Source: JADKIH01 sp964595205 (lineage in GTDB: Bacteria; Bacteroidota; Bacteroidia; AKYH767-A; 2013-40CM-41-45). From it: a stretch of DNA of 64,000 nt. The DNA is taken from contig CAZQOQ010000001.1 in the NCBI GenBank assembly GCA_964595205.1, positions 62,001 through 126,000 of the forward strand, given 5' to 3'. Positions 27,151 to 36,200 of the stretch are shown one piece after another. Each line of letters begins with the position of its first letter. The stretch's first letter is position 1. Position numbers and translations under genes: made by a program. The notes beneath the pieces are model-generated. The model was not told the origin of the DNA. It was given only the letters and a program-made list of their open reading frames with translations, and searched no databases.

Positions 27151-28275
27151 TTATTCTTTAGTGATGTATGAAAACTTTAATTTCAATTTCAGAAACCAGC
27201 TTTCAAAATAAGTGAAACTGAGCCAGCTGATTACAATACTGAAGAATAATGAGAGTGGAATTTCCAGGAACCACATTTGCCAGCCGTATTGATTCAAAGA
27301 AAATTTTCTCAGCAGGGTCAGGCAAAATAATATGCCGATTTCGTGCAGGCAATATAAGCCGTATGTGTATTTTCCAAGCCTTGAGATGATTTTCCAGTTT
27401 CCTATTTTAAAGAATGAATTCTGCGAATAATTCTGTTCAAGTATAATTAGTATGAACGTGCCCGCCATGATCACTCTTTTTAAAACGAGCATAACATCGT
27501 ACTGAAAAATTTCATTCTTGAATACAATGAATACTATGGTAAGAACATAAGGAATTATTATAATGTACTTCGGCAGATTGATAATCTTATTTAAAAATGT
27601 CCTGCTTGTTAGTACCATGAAAGCACCTAATCCGCCGACAGCCATATCGGCAATAACGCCCAGCGTATGCACATCAATTGCTATTTTATGCATATATAGG
27701 ATTCGAAATAAGGTCGATATAAAAATAATATTCATGAAAAGGTATTTGTAATATTTCGGTCTGACTACAAATAAAAGTAAAGGCCAGATAAGATAAAATT
27801 GTTCTTCGATCGCTACACTCCACAACACCGCAAGTACCGATGCATCAGGAATATGGTGCATCCGGTCGAAGTTATTGAGGAAGGTCGAACAAAGCAACGG
27901 ATCAGCTGTTTCGTCAGGCACTAAGCCAAAATATAATTTCAAATAGGGGAATACCAAAAAGCCAAAAATTACCATCAGATAATACAATGGCCAGATTCTT
28001 AATATTCGTCTTATGTAAAACGACTTTACATCAATTTTGCCGGTGATTTCTTTCTCTTTAAGCAAAAGATATGAAATTAAAAAACCGCTTAGTACAAAGA
28101 AAAAACTTACACCGATATCTCCATCCGTGAACATGCGTACCTTGATAAATTTGTACCAGGTAGTCTCTTTTATTGCAACATTGTCGGCATTAAAGCTATG
28201 AGCAAAAAATACGATCAGAAAAGAAAAGAATCTTAACCCATCCAGATTTGGGAAAAATATTTTTTGTTTTTGCAT
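27151..28275 (-). CDS. Acyltransferase family 3 membrane protein
   Basis: A 374-residue multi-pass protein (about ten hydrophobic segments) of the acyltransferase_3 family, which O-acetylates or acylates surface polysaccharides, lipids or small molecules. Visible motifs: LDGLRFFSFLIVFFAHS with the catalytic-type His (about residue 21), FFVLSGFLISYLLL, and the RRILRIWPLYYLM block. A WSVAIEEQFYLIWPLLL motif (about 149-165) is also typical. It lies between tatC and kdsD and looks more AT-rich than its neighbours. Possible targets are O-antigen or another glycan, which would fit the LPS genes nearby, but the acceptor is unknown. Confidence 0.87.
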   Translation of the reverse strand: MQKQKIFFPNLDGLRFFSFLIVFFAHSFNADNVAIKETTWYKFIKVRMFTDGDIGVSFFFVLSGFLISYLLLKEKEITGKIDVKSFYIRRILRIWPLYYLMVIFGFLVFPYLKLYFGLVPDETADPLLCSTFLNNFDRMHHIPDASVLAVLWSVAIEEQFYLIWPLLLFVVRPKYYKYLFMNIIFISTLFRILYMHKIAIDVHTLGVIADMAVGGLGAFMVLTSRTFLNKIINLPKYIIIIPYVLTIVFIVFKNEIFQYDVMLVLKRVIMAGTFILIILEQNYSQNSFFKIGNWKIISRLGKYTYGLYCLHEIGILFCLTLLRKFSLNQYGWQMWFLEIPLSLFFSIVISWLSFTYFESWFLKLKLKFSYITKE

Positions 28276-28387
28276 TTCTGAATTGTGGGATATGAAATCT
28301 TTAAAACTCCTGTATGGCTGTCTTGTAATTTATAAATGGTGCAGAAAAATTCAGAATGACTATTGTGAGTGGAAAAATTTCATGAAG

Positions 28388-29353
28388 CTAAATGATACCC
28401 TCCCGGACCAGGTCGTGCAAATGAACCATACCGGCATATTTGCCTTTGTCAGTAATGATCAGCTGCGAGATGTTATGTTTCTTCATCAGGTCCAGTGCAT
28501 CGACTGCCATGGTTTCTTTCGGGACAGTTTTTGGTTCGCGGTTCATGATGTCTTTGGCCTTCAACCCGTCGATGTTTTTTTTATTGAGAAGCATCCGTCG
28601 TACATCGCCGTCAGTAATTATCCCGGTGAGATTTCCGTTTTCAATAACCGCGGCCGCACCAAGTCGATTGGAAGAAATCTCGACAATTACCTTTACGATA
28701 TTTTCGTCGGGCGCCACTTTCGGAGAGGCGTTATTCGGATAGATGTCTCTTACTTTTAAAAAAAGTTTTTTACCGAGTGAGCCTCCGGGATGATACTTTG
28801 CAAAGTCTTTTGCTGAAAATCCGCGATAGTCAAGCAGGCAGACAGCAAGCGCATCGCCCATGGCAAGCTGCGCCGTCGTACTCGTGGTAGGAGCGAGGTT
28901 GTTAGGGCATGCCTCGCGATCAACAGTCGTATTCAAAACATAATCGCTGTGAATGGCAAGATATGATCCGGTATTACCTACCAGGGCAATTAATTTATTG
29001 CCAAAACTCTTGAGCAGTGGTACGAGTATTTTTAATTCAGGTGTATCGCCGCTCTTGGATATGCAAATCACAGCATCATCCTTCTGAATGGTGCCTAAAT
29101 CACCGTGAATGGCATCAGAAGCATGCATGAAAATAGATGGTGTTCCGGTTGAATTAAATGTGGCTACTAATTTTTGCCCGATTATGGCACTTTTACCGAT
29201 GCCGGTTACAATTACTCTTCCCTTAATCTTTGAAATAAAATGTACGGTTTGTATAAAATCATCATTAATGTAACTCTTCAACTGGCTAACAGCTTCTGCT
29301 TCAATTTCAAGTGTGCTGACAGCCAGATTCTTTATATGAGATGAATTTTTCAA
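28388..29353 (-). CDS. kdsD: D-arabinose 5-phosphate isomerase (KpsF/GutQ family)
   Basis: A 321-residue protein with an N-terminal SIS sugar-isomerase domain (about 30-185) and two CBS domains (about 200-320). Family motifs: TGIGKSAIIGQKLVATFNST, HASDAIHGDLG and ISKSGDTPE, plus the CBS strings AAVIENGNLTGIITDGDVRR and QLIITDKGKYAGMVHLHDL. It converts ribulose 5-phosphate to arabinose 5-phosphate, the precursor of Kdo in lipopolysaccharide. The reading frame has no ATG near its start, so I use the TTG at 29353, which gives the usual N-terminus. It is divergent from recQ. Confidence 0.92.
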   Translation of the reverse strand: MKNSSHIKNLAVSTLEIEAEAVSQLKSYINDDFIQTVHFISKIKGRVIVTGIGKSAIIGQKLVATFNSTGTPSIFMHASDAIHGDLGTIQKDDAVICISKSGDTPELKILVPLLKSFGNKLIALVGNTGSYLAIHSDYVLNTTVDREACPNNLAPTTSTTAQLAMGDALAVCLLDYRGFSAKDFAKYHPGGSLGKKLFLKVRDIYPNNASPKVAPDENIVKVIVEISSNRLGAAAVIENGNLTGIITDGDVRRMLLNKKNIDGLKAKDIMNREPKTVPKETMAVDALDLMKKHNISQLIITDKGKYAGMVHLHDLVREGII

Positions 29354-29484
29354 TATGTTAAAATTATTTTGATAACTATTTCGTTTTTAATTGGAGTTTC
29401 AGCAAAAATATATATTTTTATTGCAGAAACTTTTCAGGAAACAAAGTTTAATTTAGTATATTACCCTTTAAATCAATTTATTGA

Positions 29485-31668
29485 ATGTTAGTGGCAGAAA
29501 AACCTTTGAAGTCGTATTTGCAGAAGTACTTCGGCTTCGACAAATTCAAGGGAGAACAGGAAGCAATAATTCAATCCGTTTTAGCCGGAAGGGACACGTT
29601 TGTGATCATGCCTACGGGTGGTGGTAAATCGATGTGTTACCAGTTACCGGCTCTGATAATGGACGGAACGGCTGTTATCGTCTCCCCCCTGATTGCCTTG
29701 ATGAAAAATCAGGTGGACGCAATGCGCGGTTTCAGTAATGAAGAGGGGGTGGCTCATTTTCTAAATTCATCCCTCAATAAGACCGAAATCAATGCAGTCA
29801 AATCTGATTTGCTTTCCGGCAAAACAAAATTACTCTACGTCGCTCCCGAATCACTTACCAAAGAGGAAAACATAGATTTTTTACGCACCGTCAACGTATC
29901 TTTCTTCGCTATCGACGAGGCACACTGTATTTCAGAATGGGGTCATGATTTTCGTCCCGAATACCGCCGCCTTCGTTCCATCATCGAAGCCATCGGTAAA
30001 GTTCCGATCATAGCTCTTACTGCAACCGCAACACCAAAGGTGCAGATGGACATACAGAAAAATCTCGGCATGATGGACGCAGATGTTTATAAGGCATCCT
30101 TCAACCGTGCTAATCTTTATTATGAAGTTCGTCCCAAAGTTGACGTCGCCAAAGAAATCATTCGATTCATCCGCAGTCACCAGGGTAAGTCGGGCATCGT
30201 ATATTGTCTCAGTCGTAAAAAAGTAGAAGAAATTTCCTCCATTCTTGTCGTCAATGGAATTCGTGCTCTGCCTTATCATGCCGGACTCGAAGCCGCTGTC
30301 CGGGCGGAAACGCAGGATAAATTTCTGATGGAAGACATCGATGTAATTGTTGCTACCATTGCTTTCGGAATGGGAATCGATAAACCCGATGTTCGCTTCG
30401 TAATACATCATGATATACCAAAGAGTCTCGAAGGTTACTACCAGGAAACCGGTCGCGCAGGGCGGGATGGAAGAGAAGGTAAATGCATTACTTTCTATTC
30501 ATATAAGGATATTGAAAAACTCGAGAAGTTCATGAAAGGCAAACCTGTGGCTGAACAGGAAGTCGGAAAACAATTATTGCTCGAGACGGTCGGATACGCC
30601 GAGACTTCAGTATGCAGGAGAAAAGTGTTGCTGAATTATTTCGGAGAAACATATGCCGAAGATAATTGCGGTGAATGTGATAACTGCAATCACCCAAAGA
30701 AGAGCTTCGACGGCAGAGAAGAAATCGCAACCATACTCGAAACTGTGATAGCCGTAAAAGAGAAGTTTGCAATGGACCATGTGGTGAATGTCATCACCGG
30801 AAAACTTGAAAACGCCGTGAAATTGCATCGTCACGATCAGCTGGAAATTTTTGGCGAAGGCGACAGTCACGATATAAAATTCTGGACAGCGATCGGTCGC
30901 CAGGCATTGCTGGCAGGACTTCTATCAAAAGATATTGAAACATACGGAACCCTCAGGGTTACCGAGCAGGGACATGCATTCCTGAAAAAGCCATATAAGA
31001 TTATGGTCGTCGAGGACAAGGATTATGGAAATACCGAGAGCGACGACGACGACGACTTTTCTGGTGGTGCCTCGGCAGACCCGGAATTGTTTGCTGCTTT
31101 GAAGGACCTGCGTAAGAAGATTGCCAAGCAAAGAAATGTTCCGCCTTTCATCGTTTTCCAGGATCCTTCTCTGGAAGAGATGTCTATTCAGTATCCTACT
31201 ACCATGGATGAACTGAAAAACATCACCGGTGTCGGAGCAGGTAAGGCAGTCAAATTTGGAAAACCATTCATAGACCTGATTGCAAAATATGTCGAGGAAA
31301 ACGACATCGAACGCCCGATGGATCTGGTTGTAAAATCGATCGTCAACAAGAGTGTTCTGAAGGTTTATATCATTCAGAATATCGACAGGAAAATTTCCCT
31401 GAACGACATGTGCAAAGCGAAAGGCATTAAAATGTCTGACCTGCTTACTGAAATTGAAAGTATCGTAGCCTCCGGAACCCGCATTGATATCAGTTACTAC
31501 ATCAACGAGATTATCGATGAAGAAAGACAGGAAGAGGTTTTCGATTATTTCAAATCTGCCGAAACAGACTCCGCTGATGATGCCCTTAAAGCGCTGGGTG
31601 AGAACGACTATACCATTGAAGACATTCGCCTGATGAGGATAAAATTCATGTCTGAATTAGGTAACTAA
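29485..31668 (+). CDS. recQ: ATP-dependent DNA helicase RecQ
   Basis: A 727-residue superfamily 2 helicase. Motif I is MPTGGGKSMCYQLP (about 43-56), motif II is IDEAHCISEWGHDFRPEY, motif III SAT-like LTATATP and motif VI YYQETGRAGRDG. The zinc site follows: CRRKVLLNYFGE then CGECDNC. A winged-helix RQC domain and an HRDC domain (about 515-600) come next. The C-terminus extends about 120 residues past HRDC, common in Bacteroidota RecQ. The enzyme unwinds forked or gapped DNA in recombination and repair. Divergent from kdsD, followed by mdh. Confidence 0.96.
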   Translation: MLVAEKPLKSYLQKYFGFDKFKGEQEAIIQSVLAGRDTFVIMPTGGGKSMCYQLPALIMDGTAVIVSPLIALMKNQVDAMRGFSNEEGVAHFLNSSLNKTEINAVKSDLLSGKTKLLYVAPESLTKEENIDFLRTVNVSFFAIDEAHCISEWGHDFRPEYRRLRSIIEAIGKVPIIALTATATPKVQMDIQKNLGMMDADVYKASFNRANLYYEVRPKVDVAKEIIRFIRSHQGKSGIVYCLSRKKVEEISSILVVNGIRALPYHAGLEAAVRAETQDKFLMEDIDVIVATIAFGMGIDKPDVRFVIHHDIPKSLEGYYQETGRAGRDGREGKCITFYSYKDIEKLEKFMKGKPVAEQEVGKQLLLETVGYAETSVCRRKVLLNYFGETYAEDNCGECDNCNHPKKSFDGREEIATILETVIAVKEKFAMDHVVNVITGKLENAVKLHRHDQLEIFGEGDSHDIKFWTAIGRQALLAGLLSKDIETYGTLRVTEQGHAFLKKPYKIMVVEDKDYGNTESDDDDDFSGGASADPELFAALKDLRKKIAKQRNVPPFIVFQDPSLEEMSIQYPTTMDELKNITGVGAGKAVKFGKPFIDLIAKYVEENDIERPMDLVVKSIVNKSVLKVYIIQNIDRKISLNDMCKAKGIKMSDLLTEIESIVASGTRIDISYYINEIIDEERQEEVFDYFKSAETDSADDALKALGENDYTIEDIRLMRIKFMSELGN

Positions 31669-31723
31669 GTTCAAGGTTTTTTTATTCTCTGGTTCTTGGT
31701 TCTCTGCACCATCCATATTTCCC

Positions 31724-31754
31724 TTGTAAAATCAATTCCTTGTGTCTAATTTTG
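31724..31754 (+). promoter_or_regulatory. Promoter of mdh
   Basis: TTG at 31724-31726, a 20-base spacer and TAATTTTG at 31747-31754 fit the Bacteroidota -33/-7 consensus. The -7 element is 27 bases before the mdh ATG, giving a short leader. Confidence 0.6.
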
Positions 31755-31781
31755 CGCTGTAATTAAAAAATGGATTGAAAT

Positions 31782-32726
31782 ATGAAAGTAACCGTTGTAG
31801 GTGCCGGTAATGTAGGCGCAACTTGTGCAGATGTGATCGCACGAAGAGAGTTTGTTCACGAAGTGGTTTTATTGGATATCAAAGAAGGAACTGCAGAGGG
31901 TAAATCGCTCGATATCTGGCAGACCTCGCCAATAAATCAGTATGATACAAGAATGATCGGATCCACTAACGATTATTCGACCACTAAAAATTCAGATGTC
32001 GTGGTCATTACATCAGGTTTACCACGCAAACCAGGTATGAGCCGCGACGATTTAATTGCCACGAATGCAGGAATCGTTCGGTCAGTGACTGAAAACATTA
32101 TTAAACAATCACCCAATACGATCATCATCGTAGTTTCGAATCCGCTTGATGTAATGACCTACTGTGCTTACCTCACTGCAAAGATTGATTCTTCAAGGGT
32201 TTTTGGTATGGCCGGAATTTTAGATACAGCCAGATACCGTGCTTTTTTGGCCGAGGCACTCAATATCTCTCCAAAGGACATACAGGCAGTTTTAATGGGT
32301 GGCCATGGAGATACAATGGTTCCGCTGCCACGATACACTACTGTTGCCGGAATTCCTGTTACCGAACTGATTTCTTCGGAAAAGCTCGATGCAATTGTTG
32401 AGAGAACAAAGAAGGGCGGGGGAGAGCTTGTAAACCTGATGGGCACTTCTGCATGGTATGCACCTGGAGCAGCTGCAGCGCAGATGGTGGAAGCAGTCAT
32501 CAAAGATTCAAAAAGAATCTTCCCATGCTGTGCACTTCTAAATGGTCAGTATGGCATTAAGGATACTTACCTGGGTGTTCCTGTGAAACTCGGAAAGGAA
32601 GGCATCGAACAAATCATCGAGTTAAAATTAAACAAAGATGAAATGGCATTATTAAATGCTTCAGCCAAATCTGTGAAAGAGGTAATGAATGTGCTTGATA
32701 ATATGCCTCAGCTTGTAACGAAATAA
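31782..32726 (+). CDS. mdh: Malate dehydrogenase
   Basis: A 314-residue NAD-dependent enzyme of the LDH-like malate dehydrogenase group. The nucleotide-binding loop is VVGAGNVGATCAD (about 4-16), followed by the NAD-selecting Asp in VLLDI. Substrate-site residues are seen in GLPRKPGMSRDDL (two Arg contacts), NPLDVMTY and the catalytic His in MGGHGDTMVPL (about 173-183). It interconverts malate and oxaloacetate in the TCA cycle. The gene has its own promoter (31724-31754) and a strong terminator (32744-32777), so it is a single-gene transcript. Confidence 0.96.
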   Translation: MKVTVVGAGNVGATCADVIARREFVHEVVLLDIKEGTAEGKSLDIWQTSPINQYDTRMIGSTNDYSTTKNSDVVVITSGLPRKPGMSRDDLIATNAGIVRSVTENIIKQSPNTIIIVVSNPLDVMTYCAYLTAKIDSSRVFGMAGILDTARYRAFLAEALNISPKDIQAVLMGGHGDTMVPLPRYTTVAGIPVTELISSEKLDAIVERTKKGGGELVNLMGTSAWYAPGAAAAQMVEAVIKDSKRIFPCCALLNGQYGIKDTYLGVPVKLGKEGIEQIIELKLNKDEMALLNASAKSVKEVMNVLDNMPQLVTK

Positions 32727-32743
32727 TTGAAAACGATAATTAT

Positions 32744-32777
32744 AAAAAGCATCCTTCCCCTGATGGATGCTTTTTTA
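32744..32777 (+). terminator. Intrinsic terminator after mdh
   Basis: A-rich stretch, stem GCATCC (32749-32754), 10-base loop, GGATGC (32765-32770), then a run of six T. The A and T flanks extend the stem. It lies 18 bases past the mdh stop and ends 5 bases before the start of the next gene. Confidence 0.85.
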
Positions 32778-32781
32778 TTTT

Positions 32782-33228
32782 ATGCTGAAACGGATTACGA
32801 CCATACCGATTGACCTGGTGATCATCGAAGACGACGGTTCGCACCTGCTCGTAAAATCGAAGATCAACGGAAAAGTTGCGCGTTTGCTGATTGACACCGG
32901 GGCAAGTCGCTCGGTATTCGACATCGAACGGATCAAGCAGTTTGTGAGTGAAAAATCGTTTCCTGAACATGACAAATTATCAACGGGTTTAGGAACAAAC
33001 AGCATGCCGACAAGTACCATAACCCTGAAGAGTTTAAAGATCGGAGATCTCGTTATAGAAAATTTTCCAGCGGTACTTCTGGATTTGCAACATGTAAATG
33101 GCACCTATACCACACTCGGACATTCTGCCATCGATGGAGTGATAGGGAATGATATTCTTGTTCGGTATCATGCTACAATTAATTATAAAAAGATGTTGCT
33201 CATGTTGGGAATGAAAGTAAAATTATAA
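32782..33228 (+). CDS. Retropepsin-like aspartic protease
   Basis: A 148-residue single-domain aspartyl protease of the retropepsin-like group. The active-site motif is LLIDTGASRSVFD with Asp38, and the C-terminal half has the family flap/hydrophobic pattern ending GVIGNDILVRY. One such domain must dimerise to make an active site. There is no signal peptide. I take the ATG at 32782 because the ATG at 32767 lies inside the mdh terminator. Since that terminator ends just before the gene, it needs its own promoter or readthrough. A 145-bp stretch of its 3' end (33072-33216) recurs at 38304-38448 with ten mismatches. Confidence 0.85.
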   Translation: MLKRITTIPIDLVIIEDDGSHLLVKSKINGKVARLLIDTGASRSVFDIERIKQFVSEKSFPEHDKLSTGLGTNSMPTSTITLKSLKIGDLVIENFPAVLLDLQHVNGTYTTLGHSAIDGVIGNDILVRYHATINYKKMLLMLGMKVKL

Positions 33229-33287
33229 TTAGTGTACAGGGTTAAAGTTGTTCTCCAAGTTTAATTTTCTGATGACGTTTCCCAGTT

Positions 33288-36200
33288 TTAAGGGGTAATA
33301 ACACCAGTACCATTTTGAATATTCAGATCCATCACAAGAAAATCAGTTCCGTCGATTTGTCCGTCGCCATTTAAATCTTCCGCAAGATATCCTCCATCGC
33401 CATTTTGTATGAGCGGCTCGACGATCAGGTAATCGCCGCCTTCCACACTTCCGTCACGATTAAGGTCTCCGGTATAAATTGCCCAATACAAGTTATCAGA
33501 TGTTGGAGTCATATTGGAGAAAAACGCCTGCGAGCCGGCTGAACTGAAATTATATGTTGTATTACTGCTAAATATTACTGGTGCCGAACTCCACGTCTCT
33601 ACACTATTATGATGACTTAACTTAATGTAATACGAATTACCAACAACTATTGTATTGCCAAAAGTTACAGTAACATTCCCATTCGTTTTTAAAATTCCTT
33701 TTACATGATCCACTTCCGTGAATGGTGAAATACTATTCATCAGATAAATTTCAATTGTATCAACGTCAGTCGGATCAGGAGATACACCTGTAATATTCAT
33801 AAAGCCGGTGCCACCGACAGCCATCAAACCGCCACCCGAATAATATCCCTGGAGGAAAATATTTGAGTTAAATGTTATACCACATGATTGGATATGAAAT
33901 ACTCCGGTAGCAGAATCGCATCCATCCGTCGTACATGCATTGTTGTCGTCCTCAATGGGATTCAAAATGTGTGTAGGGCCCGTGAGAGAATTACAACCAT
34001 CCGTCGTACAAGCATTGTTGTCGTCTTCAATTGGATTTAGGATATGCGTAGGACCAGTGATTGAATTACAACCATCCATCGTACATACATTGTTGTCGTC
34101 CTCAATTGGATTTAGAATGTGTGTCGGACCGGTGAGAGAGTTACAACCATCTGTTGTACATACATTGTTGTCGTCCTCAATGGGATTCAAAATGTGCGTA
34201 GGACCGGTGAGAGAATTACAACCGTCAGTCGTACAAGCATTGTTGTCGTCTTCGATGGGATTCAAAATGTGTGTCGGACCGGTGAGAGAGTTACAACCGT
34301 CAGTCGTACATGCATTATTGTCGTCTTCGATGGGATTCAAAATGTGTGTCGGACCTGTGAGAGAGTTACAACCATCCGTCGTACATGCATTGTTGTCGTC
34401 TTCAATTGGATTTAAGATGTGCGTAGGACCAGTGATTGAATTACAACCGTCAGTCGTACAAGCATTGTTGTCGTCCTCAATGGGATTCAAAATGTGTGTC
34501 GGACCTGTAATGGAGTTACATCCATCAGTAGTACAAACATTCCCATCATCATTATTAATTGCAGTGTGAGTAACAACTCCGGTTGCCGAAACACATGCAT
34601 CTGTTGTGCAGACATCATTGTCGTCAACGACATTTACCGTTAATGTGACGACCTGGGACGTATCTTTACCAGAAGCATTCGACCAGACAGCACGGTATTT
34701 TTTTCCATTATCAGATGCATTTGTTATGAAAGTCAATGTTCCATTTGTAGCACCGGTTGTATCGTTCCATGTTGAACCGTTATTAATACTAATCTGCCAT
34801 TGAACGGTTGGAGCAGGAGTACCAGATGCAGCTGAAAAAAAAGAAACCGGTGAACCGGAACATTTAACCTGATCAACAGGTTCAGTTGTAACGATTGGTG
34901 GTACCGAACCGGATGCAGTAAAGGACCACACCGGTCCAGTCGTTGAAAATACTCCATCTGATACGACTACATACCAATCGTAAATTTCACCTTCCATAAG
35001 ACCAGGCCATTGCAGGCATGAAGTTGCTCCCGGATTTACATTTGAATTTATTCCTAATAGTGTAAATGGTTCTGAAGAATCTAAATTAACCGGTAATGTA
35101 AATTGACTACTGGTTCCTGTAAAATAAGTGTTACTATAAGGAGAATATGTTTTTACACTCATTAAATTCTGATCCGGGTAAAAGGACATCAGTCTTAAAT
35201 AACCATTTCCTCCATTGGTGTATCCGCTCTGGTAATCTGACATGAGTGTATAAACCGTATCGTTATTATAAACATCCATACGACGACCTTCGCCGGGAAC
35301 ATGTCCGGCGAGTATCAGGAAAAAATTAGGATTATCTTTTAGCTCGTCATATATTTTTTGTCCCGGACCCTGAAAGTTTCCCGGATTACCTGTACCTAAA
35401 ATATTATGGCTGGAAACAATTGCCTTACGATTGCTGTATGTCTTCATGAGTGCATCAGCCCAATCCAAAACCGGTTGAAGGCTGGCGGTAGTTCCGTTTG
35501 CATAGTACTCAATGCTGATATTAATAAAATCGATACCGCCTCCTGAAAATAATTCATAATGGTTGTCGTTGTTCGATCCAAAATGTCCGCCATAATAATC
35601 TCTTCCGGTAAATCTCGATTCACCAAAGAATTGATTGTAATAATTTGTCAGTCCGTCAGGGTCACCAATTGTAGCCTGATCATGGTTACCAACACAAATG
35701 CCATATGGTACTCCATCAGCCGGAACATTCGGCGATTCGATAATTTTAAATGATGTATCTGCTCGTTGCCACTCAATCAGGTAAGCATCTCCGTTTTGAA
35801 CACAATCACCCAGGTGAGAAACAAAAACAATATTACTGTCCGACTGATGATTTGCAATCCACTGTGTCTGTGCTTTGAAAATTCCATTGTGTCCTCCACC
35901 AGAACTATTTGTACCCTGCGGCTGCTCGGTGTAAAATTGAGTATCAGGCATACCGACAATGGTAAACTTGGCACCGGGAGTACTATTCCTTTGTCTGCCG
36001 TAAAATTTTACCTGTAGATTACCGGCATCAGGATCATTTACTGTTGCACAAATATTCGGACTTAATGAAGCAGTGCCATTATTAGGCGGAGAATTTAAGA
36101 TTGGTATAGCAGGAGGATTTCCAACGCTGCTATTGAAAGGAGCTCCGGGGGTAACCCAGCTTGAACCATTTCCTATTATCGTTCCGTTAAAAGCTGTTCC

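Noticed and set aside
31681..31712. TTCTCTGGTTCTTGGTTCTCTG stretch after recQ as a fourth tandem hairpin
   Set aside because: Only one arm-like run is present and no complementary arm was found, so it does not meet the pattern of the three hairpins.
33941..34540. CRISPR array
   Set aside because: The 75-bp units are contiguous with no unique spacers, and they are in frame inside a large gene. There are no cas genes.
33940..34569. Long open frame on the plus strand through the 75-bp repeats
   Set aside because: The repeat period is a multiple of 3, so any frame without a stop in one unit stays open in all. The minus-strand frame fits the whole 1558-residue protein with signal peptide and domains.
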